Positions 1 to 5,692 of a stretch of DNA of 15,622 bases are shown one piece after another (position 1 is the first letter of the stretch; each line of letters starts with the position of its first letter). Origin of the DNA: Patescibacteria group bacterium (lineage in GTDB: Bacteria > Patescibacteriota > UBA1384 > XYA2-FULL-43-10 > 1-14-0-10-43-13); the NCBI GenBank assembly GCA_022705465.1, contig JAKJEK010000007.1, positions 1 through 15,622 of the forward strand. Direction: 5' to 3'. A program made the translations under genes and the position numbers. The notes under the pieces are model-generated. The model was not told the origin of the DNA. It was given only the letters and a program-made list of their open reading frames with translations, and searched no databases.

Positions 1-119
1 CACTGCAGACCGTTCACGGCAGCTTGCCGGCAAACCTGCCGGCACTGATCGAAGGACGCTCCGTGATGCATACGAAGCTCCTGGGGGGCGGCGGAACAAA
101 GACCCGTTCGCTCATCTAG
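1..119 (+). CDS. C-terminal end of an unknown protein (5' end outside window)
   Basis: The frame read from base 3 stays open for 38 codons to a TAG at 117-119. The tail is rich in Gly and basic residues and ends GGGGTKTRSLI. I do not recognise it, and 38 residues are too few for a family call. Its base composition and codon choice resemble the pyruvate-kinase-like gene that follows. I see no promoter between its stop and the next start, so the two genes are probably cotranscribed through the hairpin at 131-160. It could still be a chance open frame, because no start codon is in view. Confidence 0.5.
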   Translation, partial: LQTVHGSLPANLPALIEGRSVMHTKLLGGGGTKTRSLI

Positions 120-130
120 CCTGAATCAGC

Positions 131-160
131 ATGGGAGGGGCTTCGACCCCTCCCATTTCT
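131..160 (+). terminator. GC-rich hairpin with short T tract between two genes
   Basis: A perfect 10-bp stem (131-140 with 147-156) encloses a six-base loop and is followed by TTTCT. It begins 12 bases after the upstream stop and ends about 10 bases before the SD of the next gene. No promoter is visible between it and that gene. It may therefore be a partial terminator or an mRNA-processing or stabilising hairpin inside an operon. Confidence 0.6.
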
Positions 161-183
161 ATATGAAAGAGGAGGTAAGAGCG

Positions 184-1209
184 ATGAACCCAGATCTCCT
201 GGTAACGATCTGGCCAAGCTTTCCGCACTTTGATCAGTTTGCTGACGATCGACGGCTGGCGGGAATCCGACTCAACAGCGCCATGATTTCCAACCCGGAG
301 CTTGAACAGGAGCTAGAACTTCTACGCAAGCGCAAACCTGTCGTACCCCTATACTTCGACGTCAAGGGACGACAGCTCAGGGTAGACGAGGTACACTTCA
401 ACAAAGATTACCTCGACGTCACCTTGAACCACCCGATCACGCTGAATCGCCCGGCCCATGGCCAGGTGGTCCTGTTCAAAGCAGCAGCCGATTTCGCCCG
501 CCTCGACCGGATCGAGGAGGACGGACGACGGCTGGTCTTCATCGACGGTCCGGAGTACATGGTCGAGCCCGGAGAGTCGATCCATATTCGGCAAGCTGGT
601 CTCCAAGTCAGAGGTCAGCTCTTCACCGACGCAGAACTGGCCAAGATTGACAAGGTTAGGAAGTGGGGTTTCAAGCGCTACTTTCTCTCCTACGTCGAGA
701 GCCAGCGCGACGTGGACCAATTCCTGGAACTGGTGGGGCGGGACGCCGAAGTGTGGTTGAAGATCGAAAACAAAAACGGTCTCAATTACGTTGCCAGGGG
801 GTTCCGGAAACAACCCAATCTGGTGCTGGTGGCGGCTCGAGGCGATCTCTACGTGGAGGTCGACAAGCCGCACGATATCCTGCCGGCGATGAAACTGATC
901 ATCGAAAAGGATCCGCAAGCCTGTGTCGGCTCGCGTATGCTGCTGTCGGTGGTTCAGGAGCCGGTGCCATCGTGCGCCGACTTTCACAAGCTGGCCTGGC
1001 TCTATGACGTCGGCTACCGGCGAATGATGCTGTGTGATGAGCTGTGCCTGAAGGGCGATCTGCTAACCACAGCGGTCAACGCCTTCGATAGCTTCCGCAA
1101 CACTTACGCCGCAAAGTCCGCCAGTAGTCAGGCTGCCTCCACCCGACAGCAAAGAAATCTATTGCAACAAGTTCTGAATCTGGACTTCGGAGGTCAGACT
1201 AATACATAG
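184..1209 (+). CDS. Divergent pyruvate-kinase-like protein lacking the C-terminal domain
   Basis: This 341-residue protein follows the order of a pyruvate kinase A/B-domain core. R29-L-N31 matches the RLNFSH motif, D59-V-K61-G62 the DTKGPEIR motif, and about 85 residues fit a B-domain insert. FTDAELAKID (147-156) matches the LT-KD motif, KIEN (193-196) carries the catalytic Lys and Glu, ARGDL (218-222) carries the metal-ligand Asp, and GSRMLLSV (249-256) aligns with TQMLESM. The first 310 residues end at the equivalent of the barrel's last helix. The remaining 30 are a low-complexity tail, so the usual C-terminal domain is absent (typical enzymes have about 470-590 residues). Changes in the potassium and active-site region include Thr to Val at 60, the motif Ser to Ala at 33, and TQ to SR at 250-251. 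Activity is uncertain; a regulatory or PEP-binding role is possible. The ATG at 184 is chosen because AGGAGGT lies 7 bases upstream; an in-frame ATG at 163 lies before that SD. Confidence 0.75.
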   Translation: MNPDLLVTIWPSFPHFDQFADDRRLAGIRLNSAMISNPELEQELELLRKRKPVVPLYFDVKGRQLRVDEVHFNKDYLDVTLNHPITLNRPAHGQVVLFKAAADFARLDRIEEDGRRLVFIDGPEYMVEPGESIHIRQAGLQVRGQLFTDAELAKIDKVRKWGFKRYFLSYVESQRDVDQFLELVGRDAEVWLKIENKNGLNYVARGFRKQPNLVLVAARGDLYVEVDKPHDILPAMKLIIEKDPQACVGSRMLLSVVQEPVPSCADFHKLAWLYDVGYRRMMLCDELCLKGDLLTTAVNAFDSFRNTYAAKSASSQAASTRQQRNLLQQVLNLDFGGQTNT

Positions 1210-1215
1210 CCCAAC

Positions 1216-1247
1216 AATGCCCCCTGCAACCGCAAGGGGCATTTTCT
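1216..1247 (+). terminator. Intrinsic terminator of the pyruvate-kinase-like gene
   Basis: AATGCCCC pairs with GGGGCATT around an inner TGC/GCA pairing, followed by a TTTTCTT tract. It starts 7 bases after the stop codon. Confidence 0.85.
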
Positions 1248-1278
1248 TATCGCCAACCCAGAAGCTAGCCGCGCGTGA

Positions 1279-1306
1279 TGGCAAATCAATATTTTCTGTG
1301 GCAAAT
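1279..1306 (+). repeat. Direct repeat TGGCAAAT, two copies 20 bases apart
   Basis: TGGCAAAT occurs at 1279-1286 and again at 1299-1306. The start-to-start distance of 20 bases is close to two helical turns, and the second copy ends two bases before the -35 box. This geometry suits a regulator bound upstream of the promoter. The inference is weak because the repeats are short and AT-rich. Confidence 0.4.
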
Positions 1307-1308
1307 TA

Positions 1309-1337
1309 TTGACTATATAGGCCTGTCCTGATATCAT
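1309..1337 (+). promoter_or_regulatory. Promoter TTGACT-17-TATCAT for the 1367 gene
   Basis: The -35 box is TTGACT (1309-1314), the spacer is exactly 17 bases, and the -10 box is TATCAT (1332-1337). The expected start near 1344 leaves a leader of about 23 bases containing the SD GAAGGGAG at 1351-1358. Confidence 0.75.
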
Positions 1338-1366
1338 CGCGGAAACCCACGAAGGGAGCAACGACG

Positions 1367-1855
1367 ATGCCTGAGAACATCGAATCGAAACAGAGTGACG
1401 CTCATGGTTTACTTTGGCCGATCATAGCCGAAGTGACCCTGCGGGCACTTGCCTGGTTTGACCTATGGGATCCGGGCTTCAAAGCAACAGCCTTTAACGC
1501 CACCACTTGGGAGGGCTACAAGGAGATCAAGAAGATCATACCCCTACTCTCCGGATCCGATCGTGAGATTGCGGAACGTTTTCTCGATACCTGCAGTAAG
1601 GCAAAGAGGGCCGACCCTCAGCTCAACGAGGCCTTTTCCGACGAAGCGGCCATTGCTTTCGAGCAGATGGTATCTGATCTGGAGCTGGCTAATCCAGCCC
1701 GACGAATGACTTTGCCACGGGATAAAGCACAGGTTGCTTCTCCGGTGGTAATACAGGGCATTCGTGCGGCGATGCAGAAGCTACTGGCGGAGAGTCAAGC
1801 AAGCGGCCTAACCGCCAGCGAGACAATGGCCAGACCAGGCGTCACTGTCCTTTAA
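1367..1855 (+). CDS. Unknown soluble protein, 162 residues
   Basis: I do not recognise a family. The sequence looks mainly helical and soluble, with no signal peptide or membrane segment. The N-terminal third is rich in Trp (positions 17, 30, 34, 48). A charged segment DREIAERFLDTCSKAKRADP follows, and the tail is rich in Ala, Gln and Ser. The gene stands alone between its own promoter (1309-1337) and a hairpin terminator. The start is fixed by the SD GAAGGGAG eight bases before the ATG. Codon use is GC-rich, unlike the AT-richer secreted-protein gene that follows. The clean expression signals make it a confident gene despite the unknown function. Confidence 0.8.
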   Translation: MPENIESKQSDAHGLLWPIIAEVTLRALAWFDLWDPGFKATAFNATTWEGYKEIKKIIPLLSGSDREIAERFLDTCSKAKRADPQLNEAFSDEAAIAFEQMVSDLELANPARRMTLPRDKAQVASPVVIQGIRAAMQKLLAESQASGLTASETMARPGVTVL

Positions 1856-1860
1856 CCCCG

Positions 1861-1878
1861 CCATCGCAGCTGCGATGG
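1861..1878. repeat. 18-bp perfect palindrome right after the 1367 gene
   Basis: CCATCGCAG is followed at once by its reverse complement CTGCGATGG. It starts 5 bases after the stop codon and abuts the terminator hairpin at 1879. It may be the first part of a tandem-hairpin terminator or a protein-binding site. Confidence 0.6.
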
Positions 1879-1910
1879 ATACCGCCAGCCACCGCCGGCG
1901 GTATTTTTAT
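1879..1910 (+). terminator. Intrinsic terminator of the 1367 gene
   Basis: ATACCGCC (1879-1886) pairs with GGCGGTAT (1897-1904) across a 10-base loop, followed by TTTTTAT. Confidence 0.8.
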
Positions 1911-1960
1911 TTCAAAAACAATAGTCGCCCTAGATTATTACCCTAATGTGAAACAATACA

Positions 1961-1991
1961 TTGAAGGATGTCGATAAGTTTGTGGTATAAT
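1961..1991 (+). promoter_or_regulatory. Extended -10 promoter of the secreted coiled-coil gene
   Basis: The -10 box is a consensus TATAAT (1986-1991) preceded by TGG, giving an extended -10. The best -35 match is TTGAAG (1961-1966) at a long 19-base spacing. The core TTTGTGGTATAATAA (1979-1993) recurs identically at 7553-7567. An inverted repeat ATTAAC-A-GTTAAT at 1993-2005 covers the likely transcription start and could be an operator. Confidence 0.65.
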
Positions 1992-2019
1992 AATTAACAG
2001 TTAATAATTAGGAGGTAGG

Positions 2020-2757
2020 ATGAAGAACTCTCGTTTTATACTATTATTGTTGGCACTATTGCTGGTTCCGACAATCTCGACTGCTGCGCCGAAGCAAACT
2101 GCGGCCCAGTCTGCTAATGGTCGTACTGCCGAAAAAACCACGGAAACAACGACTGCTCCCGACCAGGCCGTTTCTTCTGATAATGCAACAACAAGCGCCG
2201 CTACTGATGAGCCCGAGATGAAAATCCAGATCCAGAAAGCAAACGACACAAATGCAGAAGTGGCCGATAGTGAGGAACTCAAACAGAAAATTCGCACAGC
2301 TAAGCCCCAGTACAATCCACGCAGCGAGAAAGCCCGAACTCGAATGAGCGAGGTTGCAGCGGCAGTCGAGGGACTCGTGCGGAGCGCCGAGCGAATTAAC
2401 AACCCGGGGATCGGCGAGCAAGTCAGGGTAATCGCCCGACAACATTCAGAAGCCCAGGATAAGGCCAGTGAGTCCTTAGATAAGGCAGAGAAGAGAAGCC
2501 GTGCCGCCAAATTTGTTATCGGCGCCAATTTTAAGGAATTAAAAGAGGCAAAAAAAGCGTTGACTCAAAATCGTAATCAAATAAAAGAACTGCAGGGCTT
2601 AATGGACCAGCTTGAAAGCGAAGAAGAAAAGTTGGAAATTGCCACGCAGATAATTGCCCTGCAAAACCAGAATCTAGAGCTTAAAGATCAAATAAGCGAG
2701 TCATCTTCCGGCTTCAGCCTGTTTGGCTGGGTCGGCAAGTGGTTGAATAAATTCTAA
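2020..2757 (+). CDS. Secreted coiled-coil protein with amphipathic C-terminus
   Basis: The protein has 245 residues. It opens with a classical signal peptide: MKNSRF, then a Leu-rich core (7-16), with a likely cut after STA near residue 22. A low-complexity linker rich in Thr, Ala, Ser and Gln follows to about residue 65. Residues 95-170 are helical and charged (NPRSEKARTRMSEVAAAVEGL, GIGEQVRVIARQHSE). A heptad-like coiled coil runs from about 175 to 225 (KELKEAKKALTQNRNQIKELQ onward). The end GFSLFGWVGKWLNKF is short and hydrophobic. I recall proteins of this layout in Patescibacteria, where they are annotated as hypothetical; this underlies the lineage guess. AGGAGGT lies only 3 bases before the ATG, closer than usual. 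It probably acts outside the membrane, attached through its terminal segment. The gene is a single unit closed by a long palindromic terminator. Confidence 0.85.
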   Translation: MKNSRFILLLLALLLVPTISTAAPKQTAAQSANGRTAEKTTETTTAPDQAVSSDNATTSAATDEPEMKIQIQKANDTNAEVADSEELKQKIRTAKPQYNPRSEKARTRMSEVAAAVEGLVRSAERINNPGIGEQVRVIARQHSEAQDKASESLDKAEKRSRAAKFVIGANFKELKEAKKALTQNRNQIKELQGLMDQLESEEEKLEIATQIIALQNQNLELKDQISESSSGFSLFGWVGKWLNKF

Positions 2758-2787
2758 TTTTTGAAGCGATTCTTCATTGAAGATGCA

Positions 2788-2823
2788 ATCAAAAAGAGCT
2801 GCTAGCTAGCAGCTCTTTTTGAT
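2788..2823. terminator. 36-bp perfect palindrome acting as a bidirectional terminator
   Basis: Bases 2788-2805 are the exact reverse complement of 2806-2823. The arms carry a five-A run on the left and a five-T run on the right, around a GC-richer core centred on CTAG. Each strand therefore shows a hairpin ending in T5. It lies 30 bases after the stop of the secreted-protein gene. Confidence 0.85.
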
Positions 2824-2859
2824 GTTCTAAATTATTTCGAATGCACAAAAACTCAATGG

Positions 2860-2888
2860 TTGACATTGTGTCATATTTATGGTAATAT
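2860..2888 (+). promoter_or_regulatory. Strong promoter TTGACA-17-TAATAT for the 2922 gene
   Basis: A consensus -35 box TTGACA (2860-2865), a 17-base spacer and TAATAT (2883-2888) preceded by TGG (extended -10) are present. The predicted start near 2895 gives a leader of about 27 bases. Confidence 0.85.
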
Positions 2889-2921
2889 TTTGCAGGAGTT
2901 CCCGGAAAGGAAGGTGTCTGC

Positions 2922-3341
2922 ATGATCGCGAAGATTTGGCTGAGAGGACGGATTAAGAGCCTCTTCTACACCATTCCCATCGCGCTGCTTGTGCTGTTTG
3001 TCATCTGGTTTTTCGGCGGCGTGATCGCCGGATTACCGATCGATCCGATCAAAGTACTGCGAAACAGCTACCTGGTCCTGGTGGGCCTGTTTGCGATCAT
3101 CGACCTGACAGCTGTTCTTTGCAGGCTGCTATACATCAAGATAGTGGCAGTCAAGTACAAGATGCCTTTCGCCGAAGCCGGACACGCCCTATTCGTCCTC
3201 GGCGCTAATCCGATCAAAAACAGAAAGTGGTTGGAGGAAGAGGAGTTCAGGAGCCAGATTGACCGGCTGAAGCGCTGGCGCGAGGCGGCTGAAGGACTCA
3301 CTAGAACATTAATGGCTGGAATGTTCGGCTATCGCCAATAA
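2922..3341 (+). CDS. Small membrane protein with two transmembrane helices
   Basis: The protein has 139 residues and no family I recognise. Two clear membrane helices are seen: about 15-38 (FYTIPIALLVLFVIWFFGGV) and about 50-72 (LVLVGLFAIIDLTAVLCRLL). The N-terminus is short and basic (MIAKIWLRGRIK), which by the positive-inside rule puts both ends in the cytoplasm with a short PID-containing outer turn. The C-terminal 60 residues are soluble and highly charged (NRKWLEEEEFRSQIDRLKRWRE) and probably form an amphipathic helix. The start is supported by AGGAAGG 7 bases upstream. The gene has its own strong promoter and two successive terminators. There is no export signal or enzyme motif. Confidence 0.8.
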   Translation: MIAKIWLRGRIKSLFYTIPIALLVLFVIWFFGGVIAGLPIDPIKVLRNSYLVLVGLFAIIDLTAVLCRLLYIKIVAVKYKMPFAEAGHALFVLGANPIKNRKWLEEEEFRSQIDRLKRWREAAEGLTRTLMAGMFGYRQ

Positions 3342-3366
3342 CCTAGGCTGACAAAGCCACATAATC

Positions 3367-3391
3367 AAAGAGACCAAAAAGGTCTCTTTTT
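3367..3391 (+). terminator. First terminator after the membrane-protein gene
   Basis: AAAGAGACC (3367-3375), a loop of five A, then GGTCTCTTT and further T residues form a typical intrinsic terminator 26 bases after the stop. Confidence 0.85.
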
Positions 3392-3396
3392 ACTAC

Positions 3397-3428
3397 AAAT
3401 GGAGTCCTGAATGGACTCCATTTTGCTT
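3397..3428. terminator. Second hairpin terminator in tandem
   Basis: AAATGGAGTCC (3397-3407) pairs with GGACTCCATTT (3413-3423). It has T-rich sequence on its right and A-rich arm starts on its left, so it could act on either strand. On the minus strand it would stop any transcript passing the 3583 gene. From here to 3553 (about 125 bases) I see no gene. Confidence 0.75.
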
Positions 3429-3553
3429 TATTAACCCTCGATATTTATCTCGTCCCAGACAGCTTAGTCCTACGATCGATCCACACTTCACATTCCCCTT
3501 CTTCAGCCCATATCCCGGCACAAGGGGCTTCTACTTCTCTGGCCGGTGGCAAC

Positions 3554-3573
3554 GGAGCCCCGCAAGGGGCTCC
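3554..3573 (-). terminator. Hairpin after the minus-strand 3583 gene
   Basis: GGAGCCCC and GGGGCTCC form a perfect 8-bp stem with a GCAA loop (+ strand view), 9 bases beyond the stop codon at 3583. No T tract follows on the minus strand, so it may be a factor-dependent terminator or a 3' stabilising hairpin. Confidence 0.55.
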
Positions 3574-3582
3574 ATGATGAGG

Positions 3583-3849
3583 CTAGTCGCGAATGGTGCT
3601 GGACTCGATCTCGATAATGTTAGGGGCGCTCTGGCTAATCTCTTGGAGCTTAGCTTGGCGAGCGACTTGCTTGATTTGCTGCTCGAGATGTTTGTCGCGC
3701 CCATAATGGGCGGCGACACTCTTGGCGAACTCTTTGGCTTCGGCGAGCAAAAGCTCGCGGGCGCTGGCTTCGTCGGCGGCGACGATGATTTTGGTGTCGG
3801 CGCTGACGAAGTGTGGGTAGTGGCAATTACTCGCTAGGAAGATCTTCAC
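3583..3849 (-). CDS. Unknown 88-residue protein
   Basis: I do not recognise the family. The N-terminus MKIFLASNCHYPHFVSADTK looks like a beta strand and loop containing a Cys and two His. The middle (about 25-70) is a charged helix rich in Ala, Glu and Lys, and the end IIEIESSTIRD looks like a short strand. The frame stays open far upstream, but the GTG at 3849 is chosen because AAAGGAGCT sits just before it; the upstream frame translates to the Pro/His/Arg-rich composition of a shadow of the zinc-ribbon gene. It is the second gene of the 4268-3583 unit, and I see no promoter of its own in the 143-base gap, which is filled with hairpins. Confidence 0.75.
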   Translation of the reverse strand: MKIFLASNCHYPHFVSADTKIIVAADEASARELLLAEAKEFAKSVAAHYGRDKHLEQQIKQVARQAKLQEISQSAPNIIEIESSTIRD

Positions 3850-3906
3850 TACAGCTCCTTTCTGTGAGCTTGCGATGATCCGAACCCTGACGCGTTTACC
3901 AAAGTC

Positions 3907-3987
3907 TGTCTTGCCTCCAAGACATTCGGACGGTTCTGCCGCTACGAATGTCTTGGAGTGCCAGGCGGGTTTTGTGCCCGCCTGGCA
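3907..3987 (-). promoter_or_regulatory. Intercistronic alternative hairpins between two minus-strand genes
   Basis: Three inverted repeats fill this gap. TGCCAGGCGGG (3959-3969) pairs with 3977-3987 (11 bp, 7-base loop), starting 5 bases after the zinc-ribbon stop. CTCCAAGACATTCG (3915-3928) pairs with 3945-3958 (14 bp, 16-base loop). TGTCTTG (3907-3913) pairs with CAAGACA (3918-3924). The last two share bases 3918-3924, so they cannot form together. No T tract follows, so an ordinary terminator is unlikely; effects on mRNA stability or on translation of the downstream gene are possible. Confidence 0.6.
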
Positions 3988-3992
3988 TCCGG

Positions 3993-4268
3993 CTAGATGA
4001 TCCCCAGGGCTTTGGGGACGCTTCCCCGCCGTGACTGATAGGCGAAGATCTCGATGTGTTTCGGCAGAGGCTTCCTCTGCAGACCGATGATTTCGTAGAC
4101 CATCGGGCGACCGGGCACCCGGATCTTCGTGAACTCCCGGCCGCAGCCCTGGCAGCGGCGGAAGCTGCCGTTGATCACGGCGGTGATGCCGGCCCGGGGG
4201 CTCCGGGAGGGCCAGTTGACGTGTCCGCAGGACTGGCACTTGAGGGTAAAGGGGGTCCAGCAGGCCAT
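3993..4268 (-). CDS. Small zinc-ribbon protein, 91 residues
   Basis: The sequence holds two CxxC knuckles: CQSCGHVNW (11-19) and RRCQGCGREF (37-46). They are about 25 residues apart, as in zinc ribbons that bind nucleic acid or scaffold larger complexes. Both knuckles are of the CxxCG type. The C-terminal half (MVYEIIGLQRKPLPKHIEIFAYQSRRG) is basic and probably beta-rich, with no catalytic motif. The function is unknown; nucleic-acid or ribosome contact is an inference from the fold only. The ATG at 4268 is preceded by GGAGAG. It is the first structural gene after a long leader of about 237 bases that contains a terminator-like hairpin, so expression is probably attenuated. It precedes the 88-residue gene in one unit. 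Confidence 0.8.
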   Translation of the reverse strand: MACWTPFTLKCQSCGHVNWPSRSPRAGITAVINGSFRRCQGCGREFTKIRVPGRPMVYEIIGLQRKPLPKHIEIFAYQSRRGSVPKALGII

Positions 4269-4380
4269 GGTGCTCTCCGCTGCGCGTTGCCTTGACGAGT
4301 CCGCCTGGTGGCGGAGTGTGGGGTGATCTTAAGCGCAGATGGGTGTTTGTCACTTCATCCAAGCTCAAGCCTTAAAGATT

Positions 4381-4417
4381 TACAAAAAATCCGAACAAGC
4401 AGTTCAGATTTTTTGTA
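4381..4417 (-). terminator. Terminator-like hairpin inside the leader (candidate attenuator)
   Basis: The arms 4381-4396 and 4402-4417 pair over 16 positions with one mismatch (4392/4406) around a 5-base loop, with a TTTTTT run on either strand. On the minus strand it lies about 90-125 bases downstream of the predicted start near 4505 and about 110 bases before the zinc-ribbon start codon. I see no clear second promoter in between. Transcription of the two genes therefore seems to need readthrough. It could alternatively end a short independent RNA. Confidence 0.65.
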
Positions 4418-4499
4418 ATAGGTCAAATTGTAGTCGAGGGCTCAGTTTTCTGGCCCGTCTTAAGCATATTGGATTATAGGGTATTTGGTCTATTTTCAT
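4404..4499 (-). CDS. Possible 31-residue leader peptide
   Basis: An ATG at 4499 lies about 6 bases after the predicted transcription start and opens 31 codons (MKIDQIPYNPICLRRARK... ending QKI). The TGA at 4406-4404 lies in the first-transcribed arm of the hairpin at 4381-4417. A ribosome finishing this ORF would cover that arm and hinder the hairpin, which is how translation-coupled attenuators work. There is no SD, so it would be read from a nearly leaderless start. An open frame of this length arises easily by chance, so this is a candidate only. Confidence 0.35.
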   Translation of the reverse strand: MKIDQIPYNPICLRRARKLSPRLQFDLLQKI

Positions 4500-4511
4500 T
4501 TGCCGAATGAT

Positions 4512-4540
4512 ATGTTAGCACAAATATGTCTTTTTGTCAA
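4512..4540 (-). promoter_or_regulatory. Minus-strand promoter TTGACA-17-TAACAT
   Basis: On the minus strand a consensus TTGACA (4540-4535), a 17-base spacer and TAACAT (4517-4512) predict a start near 4505. It drives the leader and the zinc-ribbon unit. A second TATAAT further downstream on the same strand has no -35 partner at normal spacing. From 4541 to 4655 (115 bases) I see only weak inverted repeats and no gene. Confidence 0.7.
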
Positions 4541-4655
4541 TACCCAGGAATAATGCCTTTCGTCAGCGGTTATTAATGCAGCCAAAAACTACGGGCAAAT
4601 TACCCGGTTGTTAAAATGCTCGAAAGAGTAAAACGGCATTCAATACCGAATACTC

Positions 4656-4684
4656 TTGCCTGATCAGCATTATGGGTCTATAAT
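4656..4684 (+). promoter_or_regulatory. Promoter TTGCCT-17-TATAAT for the PHP gene
   Basis: TTGCCT (4656-4661), a 17-base spacer and a consensus TATAAT (4679-4684) are present. The predicted start near 4691 leaves a leader of about 38 bases. It is divergent from the minus-strand promoter at 4512-4540. Confidence 0.75.
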
Positions 4685-4728
4685 CACAAAATGTGAAGTT
4701 AAAAAGTTCTCCCTGGAGGGTGTGCGTG

Positions 4729-5565
4729 ATGCCGATTAAGTGCGAGTACGCTAAATATGCTCCGGAAAAGCTATACGAGAATAGTGTTAAGCGGATTGAA
4801 GAATACGCTCATCTTGGTAAGGCCGACCTTCACATTCATAGTAACTATTCAGATGCCAAGCCATCGATTGAAGTAATACTGGAGTATGTTCAACATAAAA
4901 CCGATTTAGACGTGATCGCAATTACCGACCATGACTGCATTGAAGGCGCATTGAAAGCGGTTCGGATTGCAAAACGTAAGAAATACCGGTTTGAGGTAAT
5001 TGTCGGCGAAGAGATATCGACCACAGATGGACATATTTTAGGATTGTTTTTAACTGAAAAGATTGAGCCAAACCAAACAGTCAAAGAAACGCTGAAACAG
5101 ATCAGGGAACAAGGCGGTGTTTCTATCGCTTCGCACCCCTTCTACCACACCAGAATAAACGGCGGCGATATGCCAATAATGGACGGCATTGGCCTGGTAA
5201 CCCTGTTGAAAGAAAAAGAGGAAATTAATGGCATTGAAACAGTGAACGCCAATCCGATGCTGGGAAAACAGAATTTTCAAGCTAACGTATTAAACTCGGC
5301 AGCATTGTTTATGGCAGATGTGGGCGGCAGCGATGCGCATATACTGCAGGCTATTGGTATGGGATGGACGGTTTTTGAAGGGAAAACGGCCGGCGATCTC
5401 AAAGAGGCGCTACTGCACAATCAAACGGCGGCGGTAAGCAAGCGATGGCGATTTATAGCACTGATGCGTTATGCGTATTTCTTTCTGCCAAAAAGCTTGC
5501 GCCTGGTGTTTTTTACCATAGTCCACGGACGAAGACCAAAACGCCAGAGCCACATAAGCTTCTAA
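4729..5565 (+). CDS. PHP-domain metal-dependent phosphoesterase
   Basis: This 278-residue protein carries all the usual PHP metal-binding motifs. They are ADLHIHSNYSD (H35, H37), ITDHD (D67, H68), GEEIS (E94), GHILG (H102), SHPF (H136) and GSDAH (D202, H204). The family hydrolyses phosphoester bonds at a cluster of two or three metal ions; stand-alone members often act on small phosphorylated molecules or oligonucleotides. The substrate here cannot be read from sequence. After the domain, residues 238-270 (RFIALMRYAYFFLPKSLRLVFF) are aromatic, hydrophobic and basic, which suggests an amphipathic membrane-touching tail. The ATG at 4729 is chosen because GGAGGG lies 8 bases upstream; an in-frame GTG at 4693 would sit at the transcription start and precede the SD. 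No terminator is seen before typA, so partial cotranscription is possible. Confidence 0.88.
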   Translation: MPIKCEYAKYAPEKLYENSVKRIEEYAHLGKADLHIHSNYSDAKPSIEVILEYVQHKTDLDVIAITDHDCIEGALKAVRIAKRKKYRFEVIVGEEISTTDGHILGLFLTEKIEPNQTVKETLKQIREQGGVSIASHPFYHTRINGGDMPIMDGIGLVTLLKEKEEINGIETVNANPMLGKQNFQANVLNSAALFMADVGGSDAHILQAIGMGWTVFEGKTAGDLKEALLHNQTAAVSKRWRFIALMRYAYFFLPKSLRLVFFTIVHGRRPKRQSHISF

Positions 5566-5623
5566 ACCGGTGCGGTTGACTATAATCAGTACTCTGCTAG
5601 CCAATCTAAGCAGCACTGTGAAG

Positions 5624-5652
5624 TTGACATATGTTTCATTTAAATGTAGAAT
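5624..5652 (+). promoter_or_regulatory. Promoter TTGACA-17-TAGAAT for typA
   Basis: A consensus -35 box (5624-5629), a 17-base spacer and TAGAAT (5647-5652) predict a start near 5659, about 34 bases before the typA ATG. That leader has no SD. Confidence 0.8.
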
Positions 5653-5692
5653 ATCTAAGTTTGGTTCAGTAATTATAGATCGGTCTAACATC

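Noticed and set aside
349..987. Long minus-strand open frame across the pyruvate-kinase-like gene
   Set aside because: It is a shadow of a GC-rich gene: no SD, His/Gln/Arg-rich composition, and the + strand frame has recognisable motifs.
3850..4368. Upstream extension of the 88-residue gene into a 261-residue frame
   Set aside because: The extra part is Pro/His/Arg-rich and overlaps the zinc-ribbon gene in another frame. A good SD sits directly before the internal GTG at 3849.
4460..4480. Second minus-strand TATAAT as an independent promoter downstream of 4512
   Set aside because: No acceptable -35 hexamer lies 16-18 bases upstream, while the 4512-4540 promoter is close to consensus.
5570..5692. 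N-terminal extension of TypA by 41 residues
   Set aside because: The family begins at MNIRNVAIIAHVDHGKTT, and the promoter at 5624-5652 lies inside the extension.
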